DNA of 64,000 bases, taken from Sarcocystis neurona (taxonomy: Eukaryota; Apicomplexa; Conoidasida; Eucoccidiorida; Sarcocystidae). Under the pieces are notes generated by a model. The model worked only from the letters and a program-made list of their open reading frames with translations, searched no databases and was not told the origin of the DNA. Within the stretch, counting starts at the first letter, position 1. Every line of letters begins with the position of its first letter. Below, one piece after another: positions 12,950-26,700 of the stretch. The stretch covers positions 3,433,446 to 3,497,445 of the forward strand of contig KL647292.1 of assembly GCA_000727475.1 (NCBI GenBank), in the 5' to 3' direction. The position numbers and the translations under genes are program-made.

Positions 12950-15900
12950 TCCGTTAGAGAACCAACACACTTGTTTCTACCGCCTTCATTTTCCACTGCT
13001 GCTCAATAGTGATTCTTCCCAGACATCCCACCAGTGGCGATCCGCTCGTTAGACGCCGCAGTGGGCGGATTTCCAGATACAAGGCTGGCGCCGCCAGCAC
13101 AGGTGAACGAATTCACCCTTTTGGGGTATGTGCTCCACGAATTCCAGTGAAGAACGTCCACTCGTCCACAACTACCTCGACACAAAGAGGATCACCCTCT
13201 GTGTATGCAGTGAAGATCTCTGCTCGTTCACCTTAGTGTGGAACAATTTTTGTGTTCTTAACGGCGGTGTGTGGCTATACGAACGCACACTGCAGTGCAT
13301 TCACAACAGTCAAGTCGAAAACAGTGAGAGACGGTTTAACGAGAAATAGCAGTACTAGACTGCCTGACATGTACTTGTACCGGATGGCTAAGACCCCCCG
13401 TACTTCGATCTAAAGTTTAGGCAAATCACAGGATGGCCAACCAGGAAGCTGCACCCGACAATTGACTGCAACACGCTACGACCGATGAAGCGCCTGTACA
13501 CTCGATTTGGAGATACGAGTATCAGGAAGAATGCATGCAGCATTGCAACAGTATCCCACGTACATCTTTACGTACACGTTAATTCCCGTGTTGCGTCGGG
13601 CTTCAGTGAGCTCAACGGATTGAGCTCGGCAGTCTCAACGGTGCCCTCGAACACGAACGTAAATTGACGAAGGCGTGCAAAGACGCTGCAAGCCAGCTTC
13701 TGACAAAGTCAGCAGTCCTTATGCGTGTGGGCTGTCAACGCACATCCCCACAGAGCGAATCCTACTATCGAATAACAACTTTTGTACCGCCGGTCACTCT
13801 GGAAGCGCTTTGACGGCGCAGCGGTTCATTCGCCAACCGCCAACTGCCTTGCCCTTTAACTTCCTATGTCATCATTGGGTCTCTACGTCGCATACTCCCG
13901 AAACTAGGGGCAGTATTTCTTCGAACTTTGACATTCCCTCATGTGCACCTCTACACTAGGCATGCGCGCGCGGTGTTTCAGTGCTTACTGCTAAGGGAAG
14001 CTCGTCTGAGTCTGTTCAATTATTCTCAGTCTTCGGTGTTCGCAGTGGCGAAATTAGCAAAGAGCGGACCAGCACAGAGCTTCAGCTGGCATTTCCGTGA
14101 ACCTTAGGGGAAAAGTAATAACGCCGTGCTCCGACGGAGTTGGGTCGCCATAGTCGGCCCGACGTCAGCACTCGAACCCCAACCGGCAAACGAGAACACC
14201 GTCCCGCTGACGCCTGTGCCCCACATTCCGAAGCACCACGTGTTAATGAGCATCCGCTGTTCTCCGCATTCAGCACGATGCAGAGACTTGCCATACCTAA
14301 GACAACGGGAGTGTTAAGTGAGACCAGCTCTTCCTGACAAACAGCTGCAGTCAATGCTTCATTCCTTATTTTTACGTCTTTTCGCACTGTGGAAGGCAGC
14401 GTGACTGCAGACGGGGGCCAAACCAGGAAAGCAGCTCTTTCTTTACTTGGAGGCATTCACCTGCTGTGCGGGTGACTTTCAACCGATCAGCTCCGGCCCG
14501 TCAGTCTGCTGGTCTCGGACATTGTGACCCCCTCCAAATTTTAAAATTGAACGACAGCGGGATGGACACCAATAAGCCGCGGTTCGTCTCTCCTCCTGCG
14601 CCGGGTAGTACACATTTTAGACACTTGCACAGTTTTAAAATAATACTGTGTCAAGCTCCCAACCGTCGCCTGTTGGACAGTCACAAGCAAGGTTACGGCA
14701 GGACTACAGCTTTGACTAGATTGCAGCGTGGGGGTTAGACTATCTCTACATCGTTAATGACCCCCGTTCCACCTAAACGCGCCCCGATGCTCCACACCCT
14801 GGGCGAAAAGATTATGCAGAGTATGGCACCAATTACAGCTCTCCCGGGAAGCCCTTCCTCCATGTAACTCTCCGTTGGTAGGTGAAAACCAGCACACTGT
14901 CTAACCTTCTTGCCGCTCACTGTTCCTACATCACCGCAAGCGCCTAATACTCTCACGCGACTAACTAACCATGCTGCAGGAAACAGGACTCCACACTCGA
15001 ATAAGCAGGTCTGAGTTGTGGGAACCTTATATCCTCTTGACCTGCCATTCTGAAGGAAGCGTCTCGGAATGTACCCTCTACCTGCTACCTCTCCTGTCCA
15101 GTGGGCTGAATGTCACATTGAAGACGATGCCTCGAAATCCGGAGTTTGTCTCACTGGCTGCGCATTCGTTGTCAGGAGTTGATCCCTCGAACAAACGTCT
15201 TCTTGGTTGCCAGAGCCACAAACGTCCTTCGCCCTTGCGACGCACACTAGAGAGACTGAAAATCTACTACAGTAGGCAAAACCAGGGTTTTAAAGTTCCC
15301 GGTCAAATCATCCCTCGTGCAATCACTGAAGGTGTGTATCGCCCGCAGTGCCAAGTGTCTGAAAGACAGGACAAACACATCCACAAAGGTGAATGAGCAC
15401 GCCGAGTTCCGCACAAGAAACTACTGCCTACAACAGTTGTGAAACATCGTCTGTTTCGGATCCAAACGCGTGCTTCTACCACAGAAGAATGTCGCCACGT
15501 CAGCGAAATGTATTAGTTGATCAAGATTAGAGATCAATGACGATCGGCGACGACCCCCTGCTGCGCTCTATCCTTCTGACTACTAAACCGTTTGTTTTCG
15601 GACTGCATGTCGAGTGACAAAGCCTGCCTCATGTTGGTGGACACGTAATAAATCTGCCCTATGTTGTTTGGTCCACGAAGCAGTTTTGTAGCCTTCATGT
15701 CTACGTTTGACACAAACTCTGAAAGCGTATCCCTGTGCGTCTACGGGAGCAGCCCCTGTCCAGAGACACACGAGGTGCATTGTAGTCACAAGGTGTCAGT
15801 CGGAGGACTTCAAAAGAGCGGAGTCGTCGGTTGTTACGAAACGAACAAGAACGTAGTCTGCGTTTGCCATGATATAGCACGTTTTGCGCACCTTGCGGGC

Positions 15901-18900
15901 GCTTCAAATGGCACTTTCCGGACACAGCAAAGTGTCACACGTTATGTGACACTCCAAGCCGGGGCGATGGAGAGATTTGAAAGGTGCTTGAGATTTATTC
16001 CCAACTGGCGTACAAACCACTTTGCCTCACACTTTGATTAGGGGGTCAGGCATACTCGAGAACTTCTTACACGCGAATTCGTTCCGCTATTTTCTGCTAG
16101 ATCCCGCACATTGTCGCACACTACCCTAGGCACGTGCAACCGCAGTGGTTCACCGTGTCAAATGAACGCTTGCCCATTAGACTCTGCCTGAGCCGCAGAG
16201 GAATCCTCAAAACCTCTTCGGTTGCGTACTACCTGAAAACATTTACGACTCCAAGGCCTTTACACAAGGCAAGCGGTTTGTCTTACGAGAACAACGGCGA
16301 CTCCAGCTCTCTCGGTTTGCCAAGGAGCCGCTTGACAAGACTAATCCTGCCGTCGTTGTACTCGTACTCTTGCTTGATGGCACCCTACATCAAAGTTGCA
16401 ACTCGCTACGCCGCAAACATTATTGCCGCTTTCACTCTCATCACCGTCCCGTACCCAGCGCCACATTCTTCGGCAGTGGTTTCCCGCACCGTGAACGCAG
16501 ATGACGGACGTGAAAAGGCCCACACTTCAACCGTACTCACCCTAATCTTGACGACGCGTCCTGCTCGATTACGTTCTGCCCTCATCCGGGTTCTTCGTCC
16601 CCCTCCATTCTAATGTTGTGTGATATATACACATACGGAGCTCTCGCTGAACCTCTTGAAACGCCTTGTTCTGGTTTTGTAAATTCTCCTGGCGTGAAAG
16701 GCTCTCAGAACAGGGCGATATTGCAATTTCAAACAACTAATTGCATCTCAGCAAATAACAGATATGACACAGAGCCGTTAACGACGAGCGGTTCAACTGG
16801 ATTTCCAAATTAATGCAGTTTGTTATATGCAATAAGAACAAGCGCAAGCAGCAAAGGCGTGCCTGAGGCGGTACTGGTTCACGACACGAGACTCGTCATC
16901 TACAGTATCATGCTCCAAGGTACGAGAAGGAAAAGAATCACGATGGCATGCAGTAGTTCCTCATCTCCGGCCATCTGCCTTTCGTCTGCCGATTCCATCA
17001 AGACTTTTCGAATAAAGCAGTCTCTACGATACAGGCTCTTCGTCTGCCTTCCCCCCGTGGGTCACGCTTATAGGCCCACCGTATTCTGCGCTCCAGTCGC
17101 CACCACAATTTCTCCCCAGTTGACCATACGCATACGCAAAATAGCAAACACCACTGCCTACTTTCGGTTGCTCTAAGCGGCTGCGCACGAGTTGTCAAAT
17201 ATTCCAATTACAACTCTTCGTTAAAAAACTGAAACTGTCACGCCTCGCTGCTGTGTTACTAGGGAGCTGGCCAACGGGAAGGCCAAGGTGCTTTTGCTCC
17301 ACGGGGAGCTTGCCACGATGACGCACCAGCCTGCATCCCCCGATATTTTCACCTTTGCCAGGTCATGCCTGCACGCCACTGAGAATTCTGGAGTCAAAAA
17401 TAGTACCTAAGGAGGACGGCAGGAAAAAAACAGCTGCGAGCAGCTCTCTATCCGCTGTTTACTAAATTTTTGCAGCTCCCCGACAGGCGTGGATCAGCCG
17501 GCGTTAGCTACCACTGCTGCTGTGCAGCAGTTGGACATGGCGACAACGATCTCCCCCGCTTCAACAGAAATATGAGACACGCGCTGCTATGTGAGACTCT
17601 CATCATAGAATAGTAGAAAGCAGTTGTATATCCTGTAATGGGAAACGAGAAAACCTTACAAGTACGCAGTCCCTCAGCACTGTGAAGCATCTGCCAGAGA
17701 ACAGCTCCCGACAACTCGGGCTCTCCAGCCAACTACCCAAGTGCGTAACTAGACACAAGAGTTGCTACACAGCCGCACAATCTCGCATGAAAAATCCGGC
17801 TAAGACACAGATTCTCCAGTTGAAGTCTCAGGCGAATGAAAGGTCTCCGAGGACTGTGAGCAACTGTGCCAATTATCAAAAATCATCACGAAAGGCACGG
17901 ATTTGGCTGCCTGCTGTGAACATCACGCATCAGAAGGGATTGTTTTATTTCTGCCGTCTTCCTCTCGCAATGGTGCCAATATAGCGGGCGAACAGTTCAC
18001 GTGTTGAACGATTTGGCTGCGATTCACGAGGCCACACTGTGGGACCACATAGACCAGCGGAACCAAAGAACAGGGTGGTGGTATATTCAATGAGCTGCAC
18101 ACGGTACGGCTGGGCTCAGCAATCACCAGTCGGAGACCCCGCTAAGGACCACTCACCTAGCCTTCCGACACATGGCCGCGTTTCAGCCAAGTAATGGTAA
18201 AGACCAGTCACCTAGGATTCCTACACTTAAGCAGGTTTCCGCCAAGTAACATTGCAAAAGTCAAAAAAGCTCTACGACGGAGGGAATGCCTGTACCGGCG
18301 ATCTGAAGAGGCATTGCGCAAGTCTAACGGGCTCCACAAACGTCTGCTTAACCCTCATGGAAGTGCTTGCTGTCCACCTTCTATACCCAAAGCTCAAATC
18401 CCCAGTTCCCCCTTAAGCGGCCCTGCCACTTTATCGACCTCTCGTCATTAAGGCAAATACTCATCCGTTGGACTCGGATGCAAAATGTTTTAGCGTGTTG
18501 CCGTCAACCAAAGCAGTTTACAAACTTGAGTTCTACGTTCGACCCTTACCTTTGTTATATCAGCGACGATCTGCTCCGACTAGACAGCCGGCCCCCACGC
18601 GTACCTCATAGGCCAATGAAAAAGCATCACTTCATCTCCTATCAGTCTTTACTCGGTCCTTCTAGCTATTAGCTTTGACCGAAGGGCCATGCGGAGTCTT
18701 CTGCAGTAGACGTCGTCCGTTTACTTACACGGACGCAATCACCCTTACAAGTCTAACACCAGATTTTCACCCTGGTAAGTAACTGGTGGAAAAACACAGC
18801 TTCTGTGCCCTCGTCCTCAATTTTTTTCGTGTTGTAAGCTTTAGAATCTTGAAACGTCACGTCAAGCGTCGTCACGCAATTTCGACTGCATTTGCGGACT

Positions 18901-19009
18901 CCTGCCAGTGGGACTCCGTGACACGCTAAAACATCCTCTCAGTACGCTTCTCGTAACACTTTCACGCCGCACGTTGAAGGCATCCGTAGGTGGCCTCAAG
19001 CTCTGTATC
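12950..19009. other. Stretch without a supported gene
   Basis: Mixed-composition sequence with only short open frames. The longest are 14971-15396, 15661-16041 and 16134-16613, all plus strand. None shows a family motif, a clear splice chain or repeat structure, and lengths of 120-160 codons are expected by chance in 6 kb of such sequence. Small exons of the kind proposed further right could be missed here. Confidence 0.4.
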
Positions 19010-19063
19010 GTATTTGGTGCTCAATCTGTGCACGTGGTATTTGGTGCTCAATCTGTGCATGTG
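19010..19063 (+). repeat. 27-bp direct repeat, two copies
   Basis: The unit beginning GTATTTGGTGCTCAATC occurs at 19010 and again at 19037, with one base difference near the end (GCACGTG against GCATGTG). The period is nine codons and the surrounding plus frame (18908-19270) is open, so both copies would encode the same nine residues. Whether that frame is a gene is unknown. Confidence 0.8.
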
Positions 19064-21259
19064 GTAGACATGCAGCAGCTTTCCTTCGACACGCAGATGA
19101 GGAAGAATCACGCTGAAACCGTAGTCGCATTGTTGCTCTGCTGTCGAGAAGATACTTCGAGAGCACACTGTGCTGGACACAGCTTTTTAGCTGTCAGAGT
19201 AGTAAGGAAAAGCCTCCTGACCACATATTTGCGTTTCCGTACTCCCTCGCCGATATTCTGGTGCCGCTGAACTCTCTTGCCGCGCCCTTCAATGGTTCGC
19301 TGTACGGTTGGTCTTGTGATGTCAAAAGAAGCATAAACCGCATTCGGCGGCATAACGTAGTGCAACCTACCTCCTAACAACCACACGCACCATTTTGTTC
19401 CAACCTCCGCTCGACAGGGGAGGAGAGTCGAGCAGGGCTTTCGATAGATCTGATTGGCGCTGCTGACTCTCTATACACTACTGACTACACAACGCCACAA
19501 GACTTCGGCGAGTGGCTGGTTCTTCAGGTCTCTTCACGACAAAGAAGCGGAACAAGATACAAAGAAAAACCTGTCCCACATTTACGAACTACCGTGGGCT
19601 CACTTGTTTCCTCAGCATTTCTGTGGAGAATGTCTGTACTGCTATATCTCCTCGAACTAGGAGATTTCAGCTTTATCACCCAAGTAACAGTCGCATGACA
19701 ATGTCGCACAGATCTTGCGCAATCAAGACGACACCAGACCAGCGATTTGACATCTTCCAATATTGAGTTTTCGAGGATGAAAACATGTTACTTTTTCCCT
19801 TTGTCGAATGCAGCGAATACCACCGAGGCTTACGCGATACGAGAAAGCATGGTTTCGCATCTTAGAAGGCAGACCCTCCGATATCTCGTGCACCCCCGAG
19901 ATAACGATGTGCCTTTGAAGGGGTCGGTCCTCCTGCGTAGCGAGTGGGAGGTGGGCCTCGTGCGTGTCCTAGAGTAGAACAGCGCATGCTCTACTTCCTG
20001 ATTTCTTGATGCTCCAGGGTTCCCCGGCATCGACATACATCGAGCTCCTACCTGGACGGAATCTTTTGGTACATCCTGGTATACAGTCACGTGTGTGCCT
20101 CTTCTGCTTTGCTTGTACATCCCTAAAGTCGTTGGAAACAGCCCTGACTCGGACCCGGCCGTTTCGAAGGCTTAAAAAAGCCCAAACTCAGTCGGTCATC
20201 GGATAAGCGCTGTGTTCTTGACCCCCGGTAAAATTGTGCTTGTACAGGGTGTGCCCTTGCCAGGCAAGTCGGCCTTCACCTGTCGACGGCTGGAACCCCG
20301 GCAAGCTCGACACTAACGGCCGAAAGCCTTCACAGGAAAGGGCCTAGCCGAAAGACTTGAATGAGAGTTGAGCTCTGCGCGATTCACTGCGTGTGACAAC
20401 AGTATTTTCAACGGTTAAGGATACCTGAGTGGAATGCAATCTCAGCAGGAAAAGACGATTTCCGAGTTTCGGCCATACCTTCGATGGCCATGTTCAAAAA
20501 GTGAGCCTACCTCATTCGGGCCCTGCTCTTGAAGAAAGGGCCGCGATACTCCACTCAAATTCGGCACAGCGCGCAGAATGGAGCAGCCGTTATTGTCGAA
20601 ATCGTATTGGATGCCCTCCTGCGCAAAAGCACGGCATCAATTATACTAAACAATTTTCCCTGTACGAGCCCCCAGCACGGTTTGTCCTTTACAGAGTGGC
20701 ACGGCGCCAGTGCTACATCGTAGGTACCGACTACATGAACACGCATCTTGTTGTATTAGGAAAACTACTTGTAGGTCAGAATTGGGGCGACATTGCGAAC
20801 ATTGAACATACGTGAATGGCAGCACTGCTGTTTACCAGGTCGTGTCGTGTTGCATCAGTGCAACTTTAAGGTTGCAAGGAAGAACGCCGTATTTGTGAAG
20901 TGTTACACCTGTCAACACTTCTAGTGCGATACGAGTCTAGACGAGGGATTTTCGGTGTGATTGCAAACGAGAACGCATCGTTTCTTGCCCACATTCGCGC
21001 TCACGGCGCAAGCAAGTGTGGCCTTTCTTCCTTCTAAACGAGTGGCGCTCATGTAGCATTGCATCTTTTTTTAATTCTGTCAATGCATACCAACGTGGAG
21101 AGTCGCATTTTCACGTGCAAATCAGGCGGCCTTGGCTTGTGCAGCAATTGTAAACAGTCCTCGGCGGAAGTACAGCGCATCTACCTGCCCCTTTAAACTG
21201 GTCTTTCGGCGGCACGAGTACCACAGTCCATCCGGAGCGTCCTACGACTTTTTGTGCAG
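19064..21259. other. Stretch without a firm gene; coding-like segment near 20.4-20.8 kb
   Basis: Nothing is recognised from 19.1 to 20.4 kb. Between 20,420 and 20,815 all three plus frames have protein-like pieces. One frame runs open to 20,815 and another stops at a possible GTGAGC donor near 20,500. I cannot choose between them and make no gene call. Confidence 0.3.
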
Positions 21260-21395
21260 CGGAGTCCCCACTCTGTCGCTGTGGCACGTAATAGTAGGCC
21301 TCTACAAAGAGAGGCCTGCTCGTTGTCCGAACTGTCAAAAGGACTTTCAAATCCGTTGTCCGGAGCAATTATCCTGCGCCAAAATTCCTCGTTAA
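21260..21395 (+). CDS. Possible terminal exon with a COX5B-like zinc motif
   Basis: An open segment follows a good acceptor (pyrimidine run, then TTTTTGTGCAG ending at 21259) and ends at TAA 21393-21395. Near its end it encodes RCPNCQKDFQIRCPEQLS after a Trp-containing stretch. Animal cytochrome c oxidase subunit Vb ends in a similar arrangement: a Trp-rich strand, R-C-P-x-C, an aromatic-basic-hydrophobic strand, then P-x-Q-L. That subunit binds zinc on the matrix side of complex IV. Here the Trp-to-Cys spacing is about three residues longer than usual, and the upstream exon that should carry the first cysteine pair was not found. The resemblance may be chance. Confidence 0.22.
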
Positions 21396-23494
21396 TCCAC
21401 AGTGTGGCTCAGCCCGGCTAGTGGATCTGTGAACAGGTGGACGCAGCGCAGAGTCGGCTTCTAAATGGTGTAGGCTTGCACACGCCATTCCGGACAGTTC
21501 CCCAGAGCTCCGGGGGTGGGTGTAAGAGTGTGAAAGGTGCAAAGGACCCCGCGTGTTGGCGCCCGGAACACCTTCCGTTGGAACCTTTTTGAGCTCGTAT
21601 GTTCACGTCGGAAACCTCTGGCGAACACAGAAGAGTTCTATAACACGACAAGACGTCGGCTGCCCCGCGTAGACAATCACTCCACGACAAAGGCTGCAAC
21701 CTTGCCGCCCGTAGCGAGCAAAGAGGCACGCCACGACAACGCGCTGCGCCGTTGGCATTCAACATTCGTAATCTCTGAAATATACACTGCGCCACCAGTG
21801 CGGCGCGCTGTCTCGCGAGTGCCACAACACTCTCATCTTTCACTTGCGCCCAGGCCTCCCCACTGGTGTCTTTTTGCATGGTTCGACAGACGTCAGCTCT
21901 GTAAAACCTTCTCTAAAGTCCGTCAGCTGATTCATGTTTTCTATCCAGAATGGCGTGAGCCGGTGGTTAGGGCAGAGGGAAATGATGAGAAAGCGTTGAT
22001 ATGTGTCGTGTCAGCCGTGACCTACAAACATTCAACAATTATCAGCCCAGCAAGCTGCGGGAGTGCAGTTAAGTAGTTCAGATCTCATCTCTGGCGCCCT
22101 AGTCCCGAACGTGAACGATTCGAAATTTTCTGACTGTCGTGTGAAGGGGGCCTCTGATCTCGTGCGTGCCTCCTCTCCCAGCTGACATCGTTTTCACGTC
22201 CTTGTATCATGCTGTGTCTGTCTGCATTCTGCTTACGAATTCATAGCTGTGACGGGACGTCATTGTTTCTGCATCTTCTCCAACCCCGCTTTCACAACAG
22301 ACGTGGCCTGAACTTCTCTTAGTCAGTTGTAAAATTTGAAAAAGCATCAAAACGTCGTGCAGCTCTGCAGCGCACTATGTTGCTTTACGTTCTTCGCACT
22401 CCGGTCTGCAGCGGTGGTAGCGTGGTCGAAGTAAAACGCACCGTAACATCCCTGAAAGTTGTCACGTCACCCTTCCTGTCTATCGTTCCCAAGACTATGG
22501 TTACCCTACACACCTGGAAAGCCAAGCGCACCCACAAAGTGGCACAACGTAGTGATTTTACATTTTTTCCAGGGGACGTATCCGTTTCCCGTGTATAATG
22601 CTTGCAGAACACGAAACTGACAATTCCGGTCACACACCACGGGGGGGCTGTTTGTATGCATGTCAGTTCTCTTTTCCTTCACTAAACAACTCTGCTGCCC
22701 TCAGGACTGCCCTGAGACTTTATCCAGCCGTGCCATTGTTGCAGAAACTGAGTAAGAACAATATCTTTCCTGTCCCTGTCCAACAACAGGCAGTCATCAA
22801 GCAGTCTCCCGCTTATAGCCGTTCCTCGAGAACGTTGTACACTTGTGGGTTGCTACACGAAAAAGTGCTTGTCATATTCTTTCGGTAGACTCGAGTGGAG
22901 ACGTCCCTCTTTTCCCCAACAGTTGAAATGTGGCGCAAATGTACAAAGTAAGACGTCACGTTCCAAGGTTAACACGATTCCGGTTCCTCCCCTAACGCGT
23001 TCAAAGTCGTCCGCTTCCTTGCTCCCGATACGCCTCTTTGGACTCATGTAACGCAGGTACATTGTGTCCTCTGCACCTGAATGACTCAAAGATTTAGACT
23101 TCCTGTTTCCTTCTACAGTTTTGTTCTCATCTCTTGGTTTGCCGATTTGAGCGAGCATTTACCTCCGTCAACGTGCTTCCCACCTAAAGGCAAATAACCA
23201 CCTTGAGCGTTTGCACTAAGTCCGCGAAAGGCTTAGTCCGTGAGAGGCTGCTCGTGCAGTTCGGGTTTATGGTTCCTTCGGCCACACAAGACACAAGGGA
23301 GGTTAGTAAATCCCTCAGCGTCAGACTGTAATGGAACTTCATTGCCCTAGGAGTTCTGCTGCAAATTTAGAAACGATTCTCGAGTGCGTGTCACATAAGA
23401 GCGTACGTTCCCGGATCGCGGGCCATACACCTTTCCACAGAACAGGTTAAAATCGTCTTTGTCAGTTAAACGTGTACCAGGATTCATTTGCTAG
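21396..23494. other. Stretch without a supported gene
   Basis: A 179-codon plus frame (21537-22076) and an overlapping minus frame (21418-21879) are both open. Neither has an ATG-led start or a recognisable motif, and each spoils the case for the other. No repeats or RNA genes seen. Confidence 0.35.
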
Positions 23495-23766
23495 AGGCAA
23501 GTCAGCTGCATAAGTCAGCTACTGTGCTCCATTCCGTGGCAACGCGAATGCAATTTCGTCTCTGTTAAGATTGTCGCAAGCCGGTATTCTTCTGCATAAA
23601 GCAGCTACTCTGCTTCACTCCTTTGCAACGCGCTTGTAATTCCGTGGCTGTGAAGACAACCGCAAACCGGTATTCTTCTGCATAAAGCAGCTACTTCGCT
23701 TCACTCTTTGGCAGTGCGCATGTAATCCCGTGACTGAGAGGATCATTGCAAGCCGGTATTCTTCTT
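23495..23766 (+). repeat. 86-bp tandem repeat, about three copies
   Basis: The word CCGGTATTCTTCTGCATAAA starts at 23581 and 23667, and CCGGTATTCTTCT again at 23753, an exact 86-bp period. A more diverged copy precedes them, with CTGCATAAGTCAGCTAC near 23507. The period is not a multiple of three and stops occur in all frames, so this is probably non-coding. Confidence 0.85.
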
Positions 23767-26700
23767 TTGATATCCTTTTCCACCGTTGAGTACTAGCCCA
23801 GGAAATATATGCGGCATACTGTACGCGACAGCGCTGCAGGATACCGACATGGCCACAGCTGCTAAAGGCTTGCACTGCGCCGGCTCCTCAGTTGTAAAGT
23901 GAACAAGATTGAGTGCGTGCCTCTGGAGTGCACCACACGAATCCGGCAACCACACAGCAGTGCAGTGCAGCGCATATTTTGCCCGTACCGAGGGCCCAAC
24001 GGGTAGTCGCAAAACAGGCTGAAATTATGTTTGTCGGTCGAGCAAATCCCAAGTGCCTTCTCTGCAAAACTGTATGCCTTTACAACTCTCTTCCTGCTTC
24101 CCATGAGTCTCGCCCATCGCCACAGGTAATCTGTTGTTGAAAGAAAGAAGACCACGCCACACATCGTAGTACAGCGAACCACACCACGAAGGCCTGTTGA
24201 AATTCTAACGACCTGTCCAACGAACCCTTCAACCTACAGAAGCTGCCTGAGTACGACGAGTTGCTGTCAAATTCGTGTAGCGAGTTTTTTCCGAAAGCAC
24301 AGAAGACACCCGCCCAAACTCTGACGGCACCACAAGTGGGCTCCCACGGTACAGCACGATAACCCACTTCGTGTCACTTTTCGGAGCCGCGATACGTTCC
24401 TGCCAGCTGTGACAAAAGGAAGCACTAGCGATGCGTACGCGTCCGCGTTTTTCGGTGTGGCGCACAGGCCCGAACCTGTCCAGTAGTTACTGTGCTTACT
24501 TCTCGAACTGTCACGAAGAGGCGTCGCTTGATATTACGTAACTGAGACAGTTTCTCAACCGTGTAAGTGAACTCTACGCAGGACGCGTAGTAATAACTCT
24601 CAAAATAAGGCCCGCAGCTACTTCACCTAAAATCTTGATACCATCGAGTGTACTCTTAGTGGTTGAAATACCCTGGTGTCAATGCAACAGAAAATCGAAA
24701 AACTGTTACGTTCATTTCATCCCTCTTCCACAGGCATCGTGCTGCTGCATCACGCACTTAATCTGCTACAACCTAGATACACATAGCGTGTAAGCGTCTC
24801 ATTTCTTCTCCACTACGCCTAAGCTTTCATCGCGGGGACGGCGACTCCCACGTGAGTGCAACAAACAAAAGTGCAGAGTACATTTTCATGCGTATCTCTC
24901 CTCTCAGGTTATTCCACGGTTAACCATTATCAAGTGCCTCTCCCGCATACTCTTCAACTTGTTCGATTCACACCAGGGCCATAATCTACAGTCAGACTTC
25001 CGCACAAGTCATGGTGAACGGAAAAATCCAACACACTGTATGTTGTCGAGGAACAAACGCTCCTACTCTCTGCTGCGATGCGCAGAATCATTCGATTTCA
25101 ATCCAGCATGTCCGCCTCGCGTGTCTACACTGTGGGTGGGACGATGTTCTGTGTCTGCATGAATCTGCGGTAATGCAGAAGGATCCAACAGGCGCAACTG
25201 CCTGAATCCACAACTGTGTGGCAACGTGAGCTAAGACGAGTCACTTAAAGTAATCTTGACCGTGCAGTCTCCCTATTATTGCCTCTTGATCCGTCTGATC
25301 TCCCTCCTGCTCGCCAGCTCACTTTCGTGTCTGACTCGTGGCACGCGGCGTGCTTACCCGATATTCCCGAGGCGCAAACGTCCTCAGCAGAAGCCTTTAT
25401 CACTTGACTTGCGCTGAAGTGCAGAAGACATCTGCAGTATGAGGGCGGTGGGGCATATACTTGGAAGCGGTCTACCACTTGTGTGCTCCGAAAGTCCTTA
25501 TATACCAGTGCGACTACATTGACTAGGCAGCGCGGCGTCTTCTTTTGCCGCCTGCGACTTCACGTCCCGCTTGCGAACGCCTGAAAGTTGAAATTCGTGC
25601 CCTGGTATGAATGACCACCGTCCCTGACAACAGGTTATGCTTGGCCTGCTCCATAGGACCACACCCAGGAGAATGACGGACTCTTCCTGGCTGTGACTGC
25701 AGTGACTACTGCTGAGGCAGCAGACTACTTATTCAACTTTGGCTGTTCATCTTCAGTCAGTATCGTATGACAGTCTTGAAACAGGGAAGAGGGAGCACGT
25801 GGATCTACGTGTATACGCCAGAGCTCTCTCGAGTACCCGCAGATTTGCACATTACACACGTACACGTATAGTGTTCTTTAGACTTCAGATGTGCGTGGCA
25901 CCTCCTGCGCCTCACCAGGCGTGGCCCCTGAGAGTGTCCATCAACACATGCGTTTGGTGCATTTACCGCGCAGAGTTTGTCACCTAGCGCTCCGCCACTA
26001 TCTACGCCGTACTCTACCGCCGTCTCAACTTCCTGTGACTGAATTCTATGCTTCGTTCTGAATCGAAAAGCAGCTGGGTCGGAGTAGTGATGAGGAATCT
26101 ACTTCAGTCCTACGAAAAACACCTTATTCAAACCTGACCAGTCATCTCAATGTTGCTCACTGCTGCACAGGTTATCAACACTTGTCTATCCTTTGTGTAA
26201 TGGGAAGTATAGCGCCATAAAATAGTTTTCTAGCCAATTCGTGAGCACGGATGTCACCGGTGCTTCGCGGAAGCATCGCTCTGCTAAGTCCAACGATGAG
26301 CTTCACGTAGTTGCAAGCGGGAGTCCCTGAGTACGACAGAGCATGTTGCCAAATGTTGTTGCATTTTATGCGGTCGTTGTGTTCGTTTTCCGACTTTCGC
26401 CCTTCATTTCAGTATTGTCTCAGTATTAGAGTCTACTCTGTGCAACCTTTCTCTCTGCAGCTTAATCCGTACAAAGTACGGCACCGTACGCGGTCGATAC
26501 AGGCGAGCGCTGCCATATGGCCATGACCAGCTCACCACTGCAGAGTCGTGTCACCTTTGCATGCAGTCCTCCTCCGCCGTCTTCAGTCCATCCTTTGGCC
26601 CTATCGCACATTACTTTACTAGAGCGCTGCATTAGGTTATCCCTTCAGACCATTCTCTGAAGTATTCCGCCGACGCCGCCCAGCAGGCTTCAATCCACGC

